Position numbers and translations under genes: made by a program. A DNA stretch of 61,429 nucleotides from Bacteroidaceae bacterium (GTDB lineage: Bacteria; Bacteroidota; Bacteroidia; Bacteroidales; Bacteroidaceae), in contig JAFZKA010000063.1 of the NCBI GenBank assembly GCA_017551925.1, positions 1 to 61,429 of the forward strand, given 5' to 3'. The first letter of the stretch is position 1. The number at the start of each line of letters is the position of its first letter. Below the pieces are notes generated by a model. That model made no database searches. It saw nothing but the letters and a program-made list of their open reading frames with translations, and was not told where the DNA came from. Positions 24,685 through 34,521 of this stretch are shown here, in pieces.

Positions 24685-26334
24685 ATGAGAAAACTGATCC
24701 TGACATTTGTTTTTGCTGCAGGCTTTATGTTGCCTGCTTCGGCATGTACCAATCTGATTGTGACAAAGGGAGCGTCAACCAATGGGTCGAACATGTGCAC
24801 ATACGCAGCAGACTCGCATCAGTTGTATGGCGCATTGCATTATACGCCTGCGGCAGATTATCCTGCAGGGTCATATAGGGAGATCAGAGACTGGGACAGC
24901 GGCAAACTGCTTGGTCGGATACCTCAGGCAGCTCATGTCTATTCCGTTATCGGAAATATGAACGAGCACCAGCTAGTCATAGGTGAGACCACCTATGGCG
25001 GTCGTGAGTTCATTGACTCGACTGCTATACTTGACTACGGCTCGCTGATATGTATCGCATTGGAACGCTGCAAGACTGCCCGTGAGGCTATACTGCTGAT
25101 AGATAAACTTGTACAGGAGTATGGCTATGCTTCAGAGGGTGAGTCATTTACGTTATGTGATCCCAATGAGATATGGATAATGGATATAATCGGCAAGAAT
25201 CCCAAGTTTGACAAGAAAGGGCGCAATGTGAACAAGGGTGCCGTATGGGTGGCAAAGCGTATTCCTGACGGTTATATTTCAGGCCATGCAAATCAGTCCC
25301 GTATAACGACAATTGATTTCAACGATCCTGAAAACTGTCTTTACTCCAAGGATGTAATAAGGCATGCCCGTGAGCAGGGTATATTCAGCGGCAAGGATGA
25401 TGAGTTCAGTTTCTGTGATGTGTATAATCCGATAGATTTCGGCGGTGCGCGCGGATGTGAGGCACGCGTCTGGTCATACTTTAACAGATTTGCTGACGGA
25501 ATGGATGAATATCTGGATTACGCAATGGGATATGATCTGAATAAACATATGCCGCTATATGTCAAGCCGAACAAAAAAATCTCAACAAAAGACTTGGCGG
25601 ACATGATGCGCGACCACTATGAGGGAACACCTATGGATATGACCACCGATATAGGTGCGGGCGGCAGCCATCTGCCTTATCGCTGGCGCCCTATGGAGTT
25701 TGAGTATCAGGGTTGGGAGTATGTGAATGAGCGCGCCATAGCAACGCAGCAGACAGGATGGTGGTATGTGGCTCAGTCCCGTGCCGACAAAAAATACGGT
25801 ATTTTCTGGTTTGGCGTTGATGATGCCGCCACTTCACCGCTCATGCCTTTCTTCAGTTGCACAAATAACGTACCGGAATGCCTCAGAGAGGGAAACGGAT
25901 CGCTTATAGAATACTCTGAAACTTCAATGTACTGGATTGTGAGCCGTATAGCCCAGTTTGCATATCTGCGTTATGATAAGATAGGTGCAGAGGTTCGCGG
26001 AATCATTGATGAGTATGAAAATGAGATGATAAGGAGAGTTGATGAAGCGTATGAGCATGCATCGGGAATCAGCGGTGATGAGGCATCGGCCTATCTTACC
26101 GGTTTCTGTGTGGGAAACGCAGAATCGCTTTTTGCGCGGTGGCAGGACCTTGATAAATATCTGTTGGTAAAATATATTGACGGAAACATAAAACGTCAGA
26201 ATGAGGACGGATCGTTTGTGACTAACGGTTATGACGACCATATTCCCGCATACCCCATTTGGGAGGACTATTCCGACAAGTGGAAGGAGAACGTGGTTCG
26301 TGACAACGGTGATGTCCTGCGCATACGTAAATAA
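24685..26334 (+). CDS. C69 family dipeptidase, secreted
   Basis: A 549-residue member of peptidase family C69 (PepD-like Ntn-hydrolases). A signal peptide of about 20 residues ends SA, directly before C21 (CTNLIV), the residue that becomes the N-terminal nucleophile after processing. Further family features are GSNMCTYAADSH, NEHQLVIGETTYGGR and WWYVAQSRAD. Such enzymes release dipeptides from N-termini; a periplasmic or secreted nutrient-processing role is likely. Whether signal peptidase itself exposes the nucleophile is an inference. Confidence 0.88.
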   Translation: MRKLILTFVFAAGFMLPASACTNLIVTKGASTNGSNMCTYAADSHQLYGALHYTPAADYPAGSYREIRDWDSGKLLGRIPQAAHVYSVIGNMNEHQLVIGETTYGGREFIDSTAILDYGSLICIALERCKTAREAILLIDKLVQEYGYASEGESFTLCDPNEIWIMDIIGKNPKFDKKGRNVNKGAVWVAKRIPDGYISGHANQSRITTIDFNDPENCLYSKDVIRHAREQGIFSGKDDEFSFCDVYNPIDFGGARGCEARVWSYFNRFADGMDEYLDYAMGYDLNKHMPLYVKPNKKISTKDLADMMRDHYEGTPMDMTTDIGAGGSHLPYRWRPMEFEYQGWEYVNERAIATQQTGWWYVAQSRADKKYGIFWFGVDDAATSPLMPFFSCTNNVPECLREGNGSLIEYSETSMYWIVSRIAQFAYLRYDKIGAEVRGIIDEYENEMIRRVDEAYEHASGISGDEASAYLTGFCVGNAESLFARWQDLDKYLLVKYIDGNIKRQNEDGSFVTNGYDDHIPAYPIWEDYSDKWKENVVRDNGDVLRIRK

Positions 26335-26363
26335 GTAAATAATATTAAATAACTTGATACGGT

Positions 26364-26394
26364 TTGTTCTATTCAGTCAAAAAGAGTAATTTTG
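26364..26394 (+). promoter_or_regulatory. promoter of the bamD-rpoZ-DUF4293 operon
   Basis: TTG (26364-26366), 20 bases, TAATTTTG (26387-26394). The in-frame TTG codon at 26399 lies at the expected transcription start, which is why ATG 26414 is chosen for bamD. Confidence 0.7.
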
Positions 26395-26413
26395 CAGGTT
26401 GAAAAATAACAGG

Positions 26414-27250
26414 ATGAGCAAGACCGCTATTAAAATAGGCATATTGGCATTGGCTGCAGTTGTTTTGTCGGGTTGTTCAGGATATAACAAGATCCTTAAG
26501 GCATCAGACTATAACACCAAATACAGCCTGGCAAAAGCACAGTTTGCCGAAGGGCGTTTTACCACTTGCAGTTCAGTCCTGGAGGAATGTGTGGCATATC
26601 AGCGTGGTACAGCCCAGGCTGAGGAATCAATGTTCCTGCTGGCAACATGCTACTATAATTTGGGCGATTATCTGTCTGCTTCACAGTATTATATGGCTTG
26701 TTACAGGTCATTCCCGGGCAGCACATACTCTGAAAACTGTTTGTTCTGGTCAGGAAAGAGCCTGTTTCTGGATACCCCTGACCCCAGGTTGGATGCAACG
26801 AGCACAAGCAATGCCATTATGCAACTGCAGCGTTTTGTTGAGACCTATCCTGAGAGCAAGTTCCGTCCTGAGGCAGAGGATATGATCTACACCATGTACG
26901 ACCGTCTTGTGGAGAAGGAAAAAAGTTCGGCAGAACTCTATTTCAATATGGGTAATTACATGGGAAACAATTACAGGTCCTGCATAATAGTTGCCCAGAA
27001 TGCACTTAGGGATTATCCCTATACCAAGTATCGTGAGGATCTCTCCCTATTGGTCCTGAAGGCAAAATTCCAGATGGCGCAGGAGAGTGTGCTTGACAAG
27101 AGAGATGACCGTTATCGCGACGCTATTGATGAATATTACGCTTTCAAGAATGAATTTCCTGAAAGTTCACATATGAAAGAGGCCGACAGGATATTGCGTG
27201 TCTCAACCAAGAATTTAGGAAACAAGAATCAAATAATAGAAGAAGATTAA
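26414..27250 (+). CDS. bamD: outer membrane protein assembly factor BamD
   Basis: A 278-residue lipoprotein of the BAM complex that folds beta-barrel proteins into the outer membrane. The signal peptide ends in lipobox LSGC (Cys about residue 21). The rest is made of TPR-like helical repeats, e.g. AKAQFAEGRFTTCSSVLEE and LLATCYYNLGDYLSASQYY, as in BamD. ATG 26414 is used because the upstream TTG would lie at the transcription start. It is followed after one base by rpoZ, a gene order common in Bacteroidetes. Confidence 0.9.
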   Translation: MSKTAIKIGILALAAVVLSGCSGYNKILKASDYNTKYSLAKAQFAEGRFTTCSSVLEECVAYQRGTAQAEESMFLLATCYYNLGDYLSASQYYMACYRSFPGSTYSENCLFWSGKSLFLDTPDPRLDATSTSNAIMQLQRFVETYPESKFRPEAEDMIYTMYDRLVEKEKSSAELYFNMGNYMGNNYRSCIIVAQNALRDYPYTKYREDLSLLVLKAKFQMAQESVLDKRDDRYRDAIDEYYAFKNEFPESSHMKEADRILRVSTKNLGNKNQIIEED

Positions 27251-27251
27251 C

Positions 27252-27584
27252 ATGGATTTCAAGAAGACAAATGCTCCGACCAACACCGTAACCCGTGACC
27301 TGGTCGATTTTGTAAAGGACACAAACAACATTTACGAGAGTGTTGCAATCATGGGCAAGCGTGCCAATCAGATTTCCGTTGAGATGAAGGAAGAACTCAA
27401 ATCAAAACTTGAGGAGTTCAGTTCAACGACAGACAATCTGGAGGAGATGTTTGAGAACAGGGAGCAGATTGAGATTTCACGCTACTACGAGCGTCTTCCA
27501 AAACCCACCCTTATTGCGGCTCAGGAGTTTGAGGAGGGTAAGATCTATTTCCGCAATCCCGCCAAGGAAAAAGATAATTTCTGA
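27252..27584 (+). CDS. rpoZ: DNA-directed RNA polymerase omega subunit
   Basis: A 110-residue Bacteroidetes-type omega subunit. The segment NIYESVAIMGKRANQISVEM (about residues 26-45) corresponds to the conserved RA.Qi core that clamps the beta' C-terminus. The protein is longer than the Proteobacterial form (about 90 residues), as usual in this phylum. It assists folding and stability of RNA polymerase. It sits between bamD and the DUF4293 gene with gaps of 1 and 31 bases. Confidence 0.9.
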   Translation: MDFKKTNAPTNTVTRDLVDFVKDTNNIYESVAIMGKRANQISVEMKEELKSKLEEFSSTTDNLEEMFENREQIEISRYYERLPKPTLIAAQEFEEGKIYFRNPAKEKDNF

Positions 27585-27615
27585 TTCCTTCCGGTTTTGA
27601 CACCGGGTATGTGAT

Positions 27616-28089
27616 ATGAAGATAGAATTCTACCTCCATCAGGTATGGCTGGCTCTCATCTGTGTACTGATGTTTGCCGGCCTTCTTCTTCCCATTGGCC
27701 AGTTGGTCAGTGCGGACGGAGCATCGGCTGAACTTACCAATTTCCGCCTTAATTTCATTGAGGGTGACAGCAGCAGTGCCATGTGGGCTCTTGGTGTAAT
27801 AATGATTGTTATACTCGCAGTGGGAGTGTTTGAACTCCTGCTTTCAGGATTCCGCAATTTTGTGCTTCAGAAACGTTTGCTTGTTTTCATGATGCTGCTG
27901 ACGGCGGGTTACTATATCATTTTTGTGATTTATGTATTGCTGCTCAAGGGCGATGCGTCCTTCGGTCCGTGTATAGGGGCATCATTCCCGCTTATAAGCC
28001 TTATCCTGGAGTATATGAGCATTCATGGAGTATCAAAGGCTGAGGCTGCAATCATTGCCCGTGCCAGCGGTTTCCGCCTGAGAGACTGA
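27616..28089 (+). CDS. DUF4293 integral membrane protein
   Basis: A 157-residue protein with four predicted membrane helices (about 10-28, 53-75, 83-103 and 112-132). It matches DUF4293, a Bacteroidetes-only family of about this size usually found next to rpoZ. The function is unknown. Its TGA stop lies in the outer arm of the long hairpin at 28086-28192. Confidence 0.85.
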   Translation: MKIEFYLHQVWLALICVLMFAGLLLPIGQLVSADGASAELTNFRLNFIEGDSSSAMWALGVIMIVILAVGVFELLLSGFRNFVLQKRLLVFMMLLTAGYYIIFVIYVLLLKGDASFGPCIGASFPLISLILEYMSIHGVSKAEAAIIARASGFRLRD

Positions 28090-28192
28090 TTTTGAGATTC
28101 TTTTTTCTATAGTTTTACCGTTCTGATGGGAGTAATGGGGGCCATTATGACCGAGGAACGGTGAAAGCAGGGGAAAAAGAGGCCAAAATCAG
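28086..28192. terminator. nested long hairpin between convergent genes, probable bidirectional terminator
   Basis: Three collinear stems: outer CTGATTTTG (28086-28094) with 28184-28192, middle ACCGTTC (28117-28123) with 28156-28162, and inner TAATGG (28133-28138) with 28142-28147. T-rich and A-rich tracts flank the middle stem. The outer arms contain the stop codons of both convergent genes. A structured RNA is an alternative. Confidence 0.5.
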
Positions 28193-28881
28193 AATAGATT
28201 GAAAGAGTAGGTGGCGCGTACAGATATCGTGCTGTTTGCGCAACGGGCAAAATAGTCTTTCTTGGTTATGCCGTATATGTTGCCCAGTCCAAAATAATAG
28301 CGGCCTTCAATTCCGAAATTACCTGCACCGGTACGCATTTCAAGTCCGACACTTGCTGTGATTCCATAGTCAAGTTTGTTTTCTATATCCCTGCCATACT
28401 GATAGGTAACCTGATTCGGACGGTTGCTGACATCCCATGGATCCTTTCCGCCGTATATCTCTTTTTCGCCTAACAGATATCCTATCTGCGGCCCCAGATT
28501 TATGTGGCCCTGAAAACCTCTGAATTCACGCCCGAATCCTATGTGTGCCAGAAACGGTATCTCAACGTAGTTGAGTATGCGGGTATATTCATTGCCGGAA
28601 CCGTCTTCAATCCGTTCTGTCCAGCCGCGACTGGCAAAGTTGCACTCAATCTGTGTGCCGCATATCAGGAAAAAGTATTTTTCAGAGATATGGCGTATGC
28701 TGACTCCGAATGTGGGGCCGAGACTTGTTTTCTGTTTGATTGAAGGTATAAAGGAGACACTGCTTGTGCCCATACCGCCGCTGAAGCCTATGGAAAGGTT
28801 ATTGCGCGCATCACCTACCTGTGCTGTGGCGGTGACGGCTGCAAATGATATTGAAAGTATTATTGAGAGCAGGCGTTTCAT
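28189..28881 (-). CDS. outer membrane beta-barrel (porin-like, PorT-type) protein
   Basis: A 230-residue protein with a signal peptide (ending TATAQ) and alternating amphipathic strands with short turns up to a terminal strand RATYSFNLF, ending in Phe as usual for outer-membrane barrels. NLSIGFSGGMG, VEIPFLAHIGFG and LNLGPQIGYLLGEKE are typical of the Bacteroidetes outer-membrane beta-barrel (PorT) family with eight to ten strands. The role is unknown. Its ATG overlaps the end of the upstream LysM gene by four bases, so the two are translationally coupled and may act together in the envelope. Confidence 0.82.
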   Translation of the reverse strand: MKRLLSIILSISFAAVTATAQVGDARNNLSIGFSGGMGTSSVSFIPSIKQKTSLGPTFGVSIRHISEKYFFLICGTQIECNFASRGWTERIEDGSGNEYTRILNYVEIPFLAHIGFGREFRGFQGHINLGPQIGYLLGEKEIYGGKDPWDVSNRPNQVTYQYGRDIENKLDYGITASVGLEMRTGAGNFGIEGRYYFGLGNIYGITKKDYFARCANSTISVRATYSFNLF

Positions 28882-30704
28882 CGGTCAAAATCTATTTTTT
28901 CAACCTTGTAGTCATTTGAAAAGTGAACAAGGAATACTTTGCGGTTTATGAAACCACCCCAGTTGTTGACTCTCTCGAATTTGAATCCCATCTGTACCGG
29001 ATGGGTTTTCAGGGTTTCAAGGTGATTCTCAAAGTCCTTGCCGTAGATGGAAAGTCCTTTAAGGAAATAATAGCCTGTGTCATAGCCGTATGATGCATAA
29101 CTGGGATAACTGACCATCATCTGGCGGCTGAACGCGCGACGGAATGCCGCATTGAACTCAACTGCTTCAGGGAGCATGTTGTTTGTGTAGAACCAACTGT
29201 AGAACCAGGTGTCAACCTCATACATCTCATCAAGGTGGTCTGATGCATAGTATTGGTATTGAGGATAGCCGAACAGGTGGGTCTCAATCTCAGGCGCTTT
29301 GTTGCGTGTTACCAGTTGCAATACGGGCAGCATGGTGTTGAGCGGTTCGCTGTTGGGCGTGTTTATTATGAATATATTCTGTTTGTCAGGTACCAGCGCA
29401 TTCATAATCTCCTGATAGGCTGTGTCAACCATAATGGTGGTATATGGTATATTACGGTCTGTCAGCACTATTTTCAGTCCGTCTATAAAATCGTTTCTGC
29501 TATAGTCATCGGCATCAAGCAATATTACGTTGGGCTTTTTGAACTGCTTAAGGAAATGACTGTATATCTCCTGATGGAAATATGACTGCGGCGTATTGAG
29601 TTGGAATATGTAGGGGTTGTTATATACATCATCTACATTGGAGTTCAACGGGAGCGGAACCAGCGGAATCTGGTGGGCGGTTGACCACTGGGCTGCGGTG
29701 GTTATGTGGCTGGCATGCCTGGGGCCGAATATTATGTCAACATCATCAAGTTCACCGCTATCAAACAATGGCTTGAGAGATGTCTCTTCACCCTTTGAAT
29801 CAATCACTTTCAGATTGACAGAGACTTTTTCATTTTTGAGTTTGTCAAGCGCCAGGAGCATTCCCTGGTAAAACTCTACCATTCTTTTCTGTTCAACCGA
29901 AGCGGAGTCTTCAAGTGACAGCGGAAGTATGAGAGCGGCATTGATGACATCGTCTTTTTTCTGTTCTACAACTTCAACCATCTGAAAGAGAGCATCGTCA
30001 GAGATTGACTCGATTCTTTCCTGAGCCTTTTGTTTTGCGTTCCTGAATGCCTCAAGTTCCTTTGCAGAGTAGGGGATCCTGACTGTCGCTCCTTTACGGA
30101 GTTTTGCACGCCGGTATTCGGGATTGGCTTCAAGGAACTCTTCTTGTGTGATTCCGTAGTTTTTGCAGATCCTGTAAATTGTTTCACGACGTTCCACTAC
30201 ATGCTCGGTCTTGTACTCCGGAATCTGTTGGGAGAGGGTCTCGACATCCTTGACGGTCTGTTTGGGAGCCAGATTGCCGGCAGCCTCAAGAGTGGACTGA
30301 AGGGGATCTTCATCAGATGTTGCGGGAATCACAATAACCTGACCTATTTTGAAGTTGTCGGCCGATAACCCTGGGTTCGCGTCACATATCTCCTTTACTG
30401 AAACACGGTTCTCAACTGACAGGCGATAAAGGGTCTCACCTTTCTGAATGGTATGGAAATGACCTGTGGCGGTTTGCTGCTTATTGGGAATGCGCAACTG
30501 TTCACCTACTTTGATTACGGTTTCACTTCCGGGATTGAGTTTGATTATATCGTTCTCTGTTACACCATACATTCTTGAAATGGAGTAGAGACCCTGTCCT
30601 TTTGTTACGGTGTGCAGAAAATATTCGGATTGTTGTGCGACTGCATTCAAGGCTGTTGCTGCCACGAGCAGTACCGTCACTATGATGTGTTTAAATCTGT
30701 TCAT
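28878..30704 (-). CDS. LysM domains plus type 1 periplasmic ligand-binding-like domain
   Basis: A 608-residue secreted protein. After a signal peptide (about 1-24) come three LysM repeats, at about 30-73 (VTKGQGLYSISRMYGVTEND), 83-127 (IQKGETLYRLSVENRVSV) and 168-212 (ERRETIYRICKNYGITQE), which bind peptidoglycan glycan strands. Residues about 250-600 resemble a type 1 periplasmic-binding or receptor ligand-binding fold (e.g. DDVDIIFGPRHASHITTAAQW, like LpoA and amino-acid receptors). This combination is widespread in Bacteroidetes and may monitor or regulate wall synthesis, which is an inference. It is the first gene of an operon with the beta-barrel protein. Confidence 0.88.
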   Translation of the reverse strand: MNRFKHIIVTVLLVAATALNAVAQQSEYFLHTVTKGQGLYSISRMYGVTENDIIKLNPGSETVIKVGEQLRIPNKQQTATGHFHTIQKGETLYRLSVENRVSVKEICDANPGLSADNFKIGQVIVIPATSDEDPLQSTLEAAGNLAPKQTVKDVETLSQQIPEYKTEHVVERRETIYRICKNYGITQEEFLEANPEYRRAKLRKGATVRIPYSAKELEAFRNAKQKAQERIESISDDALFQMVEVVEQKKDDVINAALILPLSLEDSASVEQKRMVEFYQGMLLALDKLKNEKVSVNLKVIDSKGEETSLKPLFDSGELDDVDIIFGPRHASHITTAAQWSTAHQIPLVPLPLNSNVDDVYNNPYIFQLNTPQSYFHQEIYSHFLKQFKKPNVILLDADDYSRNDFIDGLKIVLTDRNIPYTTIMVDTAYQEIMNALVPDKQNIFIINTPNSEPLNTMLPVLQLVTRNKAPEIETHLFGYPQYQYYASDHLDEMYEVDTWFYSWFYTNNMLPEAVEFNAAFRRAFSRQMMVSYPSYASYGYDTGYYFLKGLSIYGKDFENHLETLKTHPVQMGFKFERVNNWGGFINRKVFLVHFSNDYKVEKIDFDR

Positions 30705-30822
30705 AATAACTGAATATAAATCGGATGCGAAGATACAAAAAAGCGTTCAGTCTCCGTTTATAATATCTATAACAATTATTCCGTCAAGGTTAGAATAACG
30801 GTCCGTGTAAATCAGACTTGCT

Positions 30823-30852
30823 TTGACGTGAAGATTATTTTGAGTACTTTTG
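30823..30852 (+). promoter_or_regulatory. promoter of the CHU_C protein/uvrA operon
   Basis: TTG (30823-30825), 19 bases, TACTTTTG (30845-30852). It places transcription start near 30857, so the ATG at 30872 is the start rather than the TTG at 30857. Confidence 0.68.
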
Positions 30853-30871
30853 CGTTTTGAAACGGACAGAT

Positions 30872-31657
30872 ATGAAAAAGCGTGTTGTCATAGGGCTTTT
30901 ATTGGTTGCCGCAGCGGCCGTATTACCATGTTTCAAGGTGTCGGCTGATGTGCCTAATGTGCAGGTTAAGGTAATTCTGATATCCTTGTCAGGTGATTCT
31001 ACCGTACTTTCACCTGATGATAAAGCACCGTCAGACCTGAACGTTCCGCTTCATGCGGTGTTTGTTTCAGAGTTGGTATCCAATGACGGCAAGGATTATG
31101 TGCTTTTCCCGCAATGGACGGTGACACGCAATTATTCTGACGGCGAGACATCGGTAACAAGTGACTATCTGAAACGTCAGGAAAGTACCACTGAGTATGA
31201 TTTCACTGATTACGGTACGTTTATTGTGAATTATGAATGGTCATACAGGGAAAAGGATTCCCTTGAGACAATTCCCGGTAATGACGTGCAGTCAATGAAA
31301 TTTACCATTGATGACTCTGAGGTACGCCTGTTCAACGCTTTCTCTCCAAATGGTGACGGAATAAACGATGTGTATAAGATTTATACCCGCTCCATTGTAA
31401 ATATCAGGATTGCCATATTCAACCGCTGGGGCCAGACCATCAAGACTCTTTCAGGTGATATGAGTCAGGTTCTGCCGGCTGATGCCGATCAGGACAATGA
31501 CGGAGGCTACACATTTGAAATATGGGATGGCACGTATAACGGTGAGATAGTGAATGACGGAGTCTATTTCATTAATGTGCAGGCTACAGGTGCCGGTGGC
31601 AAAACATTTGAAAGCAAGGGCGATATCAATGTCCTTAAAGGTCTGGGTGTCAAGTAA
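30872..31657 (+). CDS. secreted protein with gliding-motility-type C-terminal domain (CHU_C)
   Basis: A 261-residue protein with a signal peptide (ending VSA). The C-terminal 90 residues match the CHU_C / gliding motility-associated domain, with [45 protein letters not shown] and a final strand; this is a type B sorting signal of the type IX secretion system. The N-terminal part is a beta-rich region of unknown family. Export to the surface would need T9SS genes elsewhere. Its TAA and the uvrA ATG share one base, an unexpected pairing of a surface protein with a repair gene. Confidence 0.82.
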   Translation: MKKRVVIGLLLVAAAAVLPCFKVSADVPNVQVKVILISLSGDSTVLSPDDKAPSDLNVPLHAVFVSELVSNDGKDYVLFPQWTVTRNYSDGETSVTSDYLKRQESTTEYDFTDYGTFIVNYEWSYREKDSLETIPGNDVQSMKFTIDDSEVRLFNAFSPNGDGINDVYKIYTRSIVNIRIAIFNRWGQTIKTLSGDMSQVLPADADQDNDGGYTFEIWDGTYNGEIVNDGVYFINVQATGAGGKTFESKGDINVLKGLGVK

Positions 31658-34521
31658 TGGATAAATCAAAGATTGTTGTTACAGGTGCCAGGTCAAACAA
31701 CCTGAAGAACATAGATGTTGAGATTCCGCATAAGTCACTTACCGTGGTGACAGGACTGAGCGGAAGCGGCAAATCATCATTGGCATTTGATACAATCTAC
31801 GCTGAAGGTCAGAGACGTTACATAGAGACTTTTTCAGCATACGCACGCAACTTTCTGGGTAATCTGCAGCGTCCCGATGTGGACCGCATTACGGGATTAA
31901 GCCCTGTCATTTCAATAGAACAGAAGACCACCAACCGCAATCCGCGTTCAACCGTAGGTACTGTCACTGAGGTGTATGACTATCTGCGTCTGCTTTTTGC
32001 AAGGGCGGGAGAGGCCTTTTCTTATCTTTCAGGTGAGAAAATGGTCAAGTTCACAGAGGAGCAGATTGTGGAACTTGTGATGAATGAGTACAGCGGGCAG
32101 CGTATTTATGTGCTGGCCCCGTTGGTGCGCAACCGTAAGGGCCATTACAAGGAACTGTTTGAGAGCATACGACGCAAGGGTTATCTTAATGTCCGTGTCG
32201 ATGGTGAACTGCGTGAGGTAAAGCCCGGAATGAAACTGGACCGCTACCGCAACCATGACATAGAGGTAGTTATTGAGAAACTCATTGTAAATGACAAATA
32301 CAGACACCGCCTTGCTGACAGTGTTTCATTGGCCATGAAGCAGGGCGACGGTCTCATGATGATACTCTCTATGCCACAGGAGACCATTCCAGGCCGTCCT
32401 GAGCAAGGCGTGCTCCGCCATTACAGCAAACGCCTGATGTGTCCTGTAACGGGTCTTTCATACCATGATCCCGCTCCGCACAATTTCTCTTTTAACTCGC
32501 CGCAGGGATTCTGCCCCAAGTGTAAGGGCCTGGGATACATATCGGCTGTTGATGAGGAAAAAGTTTTGCCGGACCGTTCGCTGTCTGTACGGCAAGGTGC
32601 GATAGCGCCTCTTGGACCTTTCAAGAACACGCTTATATTCAGACAGATAACGGCTCTGCTAAACAAATATGACTTTACTCTGGATACTCCGATATCAGAG
32701 ATGACCAATGATGTGATTGACGAGTTGCTCAACGGCAGTGACGAGCGCATCAAGGTACAGATAACCGGCATAAACAGTGAGGCCGATGCCGTATTCATGG
32801 AGTATGAAGGCGTGGTCAAGTACGTCCGTTCATTACAGCAGCAGACTGACCTCACTGCCGCCGAGCAGAAATGGGCTGACCAGTTTGCTGTAACGCGGGT
32901 ATGCCCTGAGTGCGGCGGCGCGAGGCTTAATAAGGAGGCGCTTAATTTCAGGATTGACGGCAAGAATATTTTTGAGTTGGCGTCAATGGACATTCAGGAC
33001 TTGTATGAATGGGCCTGCAATGTTGAGCCTCGTCTTAACGACCGCCAGCGTACCATAGCGACTGAGATTCTTAAAGAGATACGTACCCGTTTGCAGTTCA
33101 TGCTTGACGTGGGCCTTGACTATCTGTCACTTAACCGCCCGGCAGAGTCTCTGTCAGGCGGAGAGGAGCAGAGAATACGTCTGGCCACACAGATAGGCTC
33201 CAAACTGGTAAATGTGCTATATATTCTTGACGAGCCGAGTATAGGGCTTCATCAGCGTGACAATGTGCGTCTGATAGATTCGCTCAAGCAGTTGCGTGAC
33301 GGCGGCAATACCGTACTTGTGGTGGAACATGACCGCGATATGATGCTGGCTGCAGACTGGATAATAGACCTGGGTCCGCGTGCAGGGCGCAAGGGTGGTG
33401 AAGTGGTGTTCCAAGGTACTGCTGAACAACTGCTCAAGACAGATACCTTAACTGCCGGCTATCTGAACGGAAAACTTGATACAGCATCGGGCAAACTGTC
33501 TGAGCGACGTGCAGGAAACGGTCAAAGTATTGTGCTGCATGGTTGCCGTGGAAATAACCTTAAGAATATTGATGTGGAGTTCCCGCTGGGTAAACTTATA
33601 TGTGTGACCGGTGTATCGGGCAGCGGCAAGTCAACCCTTGTCAATGAGACTCTGCAACCCATACTTTCACAAAAATTCTACCGTTCACTTAAGGAACCGC
33701 TTGAATATGACTCTGTTGACGGTATAGAATACATTGATAAGGTTGTTGATGTTGATCAGTCACCTATAGGCCGTTCACCGCGTTCCAACCCCGCCACATA
33801 TACGGGAGTTTTCAGTGACATCCGCCAGTTGTTTGTGGAGTTGCCCGAGTCAAGGATTCGCGCATATAAGCCCGGCCGTTTTTCATTCAATGTATCGGGT
33901 GGCCGATGCGAGGCCTGCGGAGGCAATGGCTACAAGACCATTGAGATGAATTTCCTGCCTGATGTTATGGTGCCATGCGAGGTATGTCACGGCAAACGTT
34001 ACAACCGCGAGACGCTTGAGGTTCGCTACAAGGGTAAATCCATAGCCGATGTGCTTGACATGACCATCAACATGGCTGTGGAGTTCTTTGAGAATGTGCC
34101 AACCATACTGAACAAGATCAAGGTGCTTCAGGATGTAGGCTTGGGCTATCTCAAACTTGGACAACCCTCTACCACCATATCGGGAGGTGAGAGCCAGCGT
34201 GTAAAATTGGCCACTGAACTTGCCAAACGTGATACCGGCAAGACACTTTATATTCTTGACGAACCTACTACAGGTCTGCATTTTGAGGATATCAGGGTAC
34301 TTATGAGCGTACTGAACCGTTTGGTTGACAAAGGCAATACGGTCATAGTGATAGAGCACAATATGGATGTCATCAAGCAGGCTGACTGGGTTATCGATAT
34401 AGGTCCTGAAGGAGGCCGTGGCGGTGGAATGATTGTAGCAGAGGGCACTCCTGAGCAGATTGCCGCATCAGGCAAGGGCTACACTTCACGTTTCCTTGCA
34501 GAGGAACTCACTCGCTTTTGA
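31657..34521 (+). CDS. uvrA: excinuclease ABC subunit UvrA
   Basis: A 954-residue damage sensor of nucleotide excision repair, full length. It has two ABC ATPase modules with Walker [10 protein letters not shown] and GVSGSGKST and signatures [12 protein letters not shown] and [12 protein letters not shown]. The zinc modules include CPKCKGLGY and the pair [18 protein letters not shown]. It binds DNA as a dimer and loads UvrB (22037-24082). It overlaps the CHU_C gene by one base and the convergent permease gene by 14 bases at the 3' end, so expression depends on the promoter at 30823-30852 unless an internal promoter exists. Confidence 0.97.
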   Translation: MDKSKIVVTGARSNNLKNIDVEIPHKSLTVVTGLSGSGKSSLAFDTIYAEGQRRYIETFSAYARNFLGNLQRPDVDRITGLSPVISIEQKTTNRNPRSTVGTVTEVYDYLRLLFARAGEAFSYLSGEKMVKFTEEQIVELVMNEYSGQRIYVLAPLVRNRKGHYKELFESIRRKGYLNVRVDGELREVKPGMKLDRYRNHDIEVVIEKLIVNDKYRHRLADSVSLAMKQGDGLMMILSMPQETIPGRPEQGVLRHYSKRLMCPVTGLSYHDPAPHNFSFNSPQGFCPKCKGLGYISAVDEEKVLPDRSLSVRQGAIAPLGPFKNTLIFRQITALLNKYDFTLDTPISEMTNDVIDELLNGSDERIKVQITGINSEADAVFMEYEGVVKYVRSLQQQTDLTAAEQKWADQFAVTRVCPECGGARLNKEALNFRIDGKNIFELASMDIQDLYEWACNVEPRLNDRQRTIATEILKEIRTRLQFMLDVGLDYLSLNRPAESLSGGEEQRIRLATQIGSKLVNVLYILDEPSIGLHQRDNVRLIDSLKQLRDGGNTVLVVEHDRDMMLAADWIIDLGPRAGRKGGEVVFQGTAEQLLKTDTLTAGYLNGKLDTASGKLSERRAGNGQSIVLHGCRGNNLKNIDVEFPLGKLICVTGVSGSGKSTLVNETLQPILSQKFYRSLKEPLEYDSVDGIEYIDKVVDVDQSPIGRSPRSNPATYTGVFSDIRQLFVELPESRIRAYKPGRFSFNVSGGRCEACGGNGYKTIEMNFLPDVMVPCEVCHGKRYNRETLEVRYKGKSIADVLDMTINMAVEFFENVPTILNKIKVLQDVGLGYLKLGQPSTTISGGESQRVKLATELAKRDTGKTLYILDEPTTGLHFEDIRVLMSVLNRLVDKGNTVIVIEHNMDVIKQADWVIDIGPEGGRGGGMIVAEGTPEQIAASGKGYTSRFLAEELTRF

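Noticed and set aside
26399-26413. TTG start for BamD
   Set aside because: It falls at the expected transcription start of a good promoter; ATG 26414 leaves a normal leader and signal peptide.
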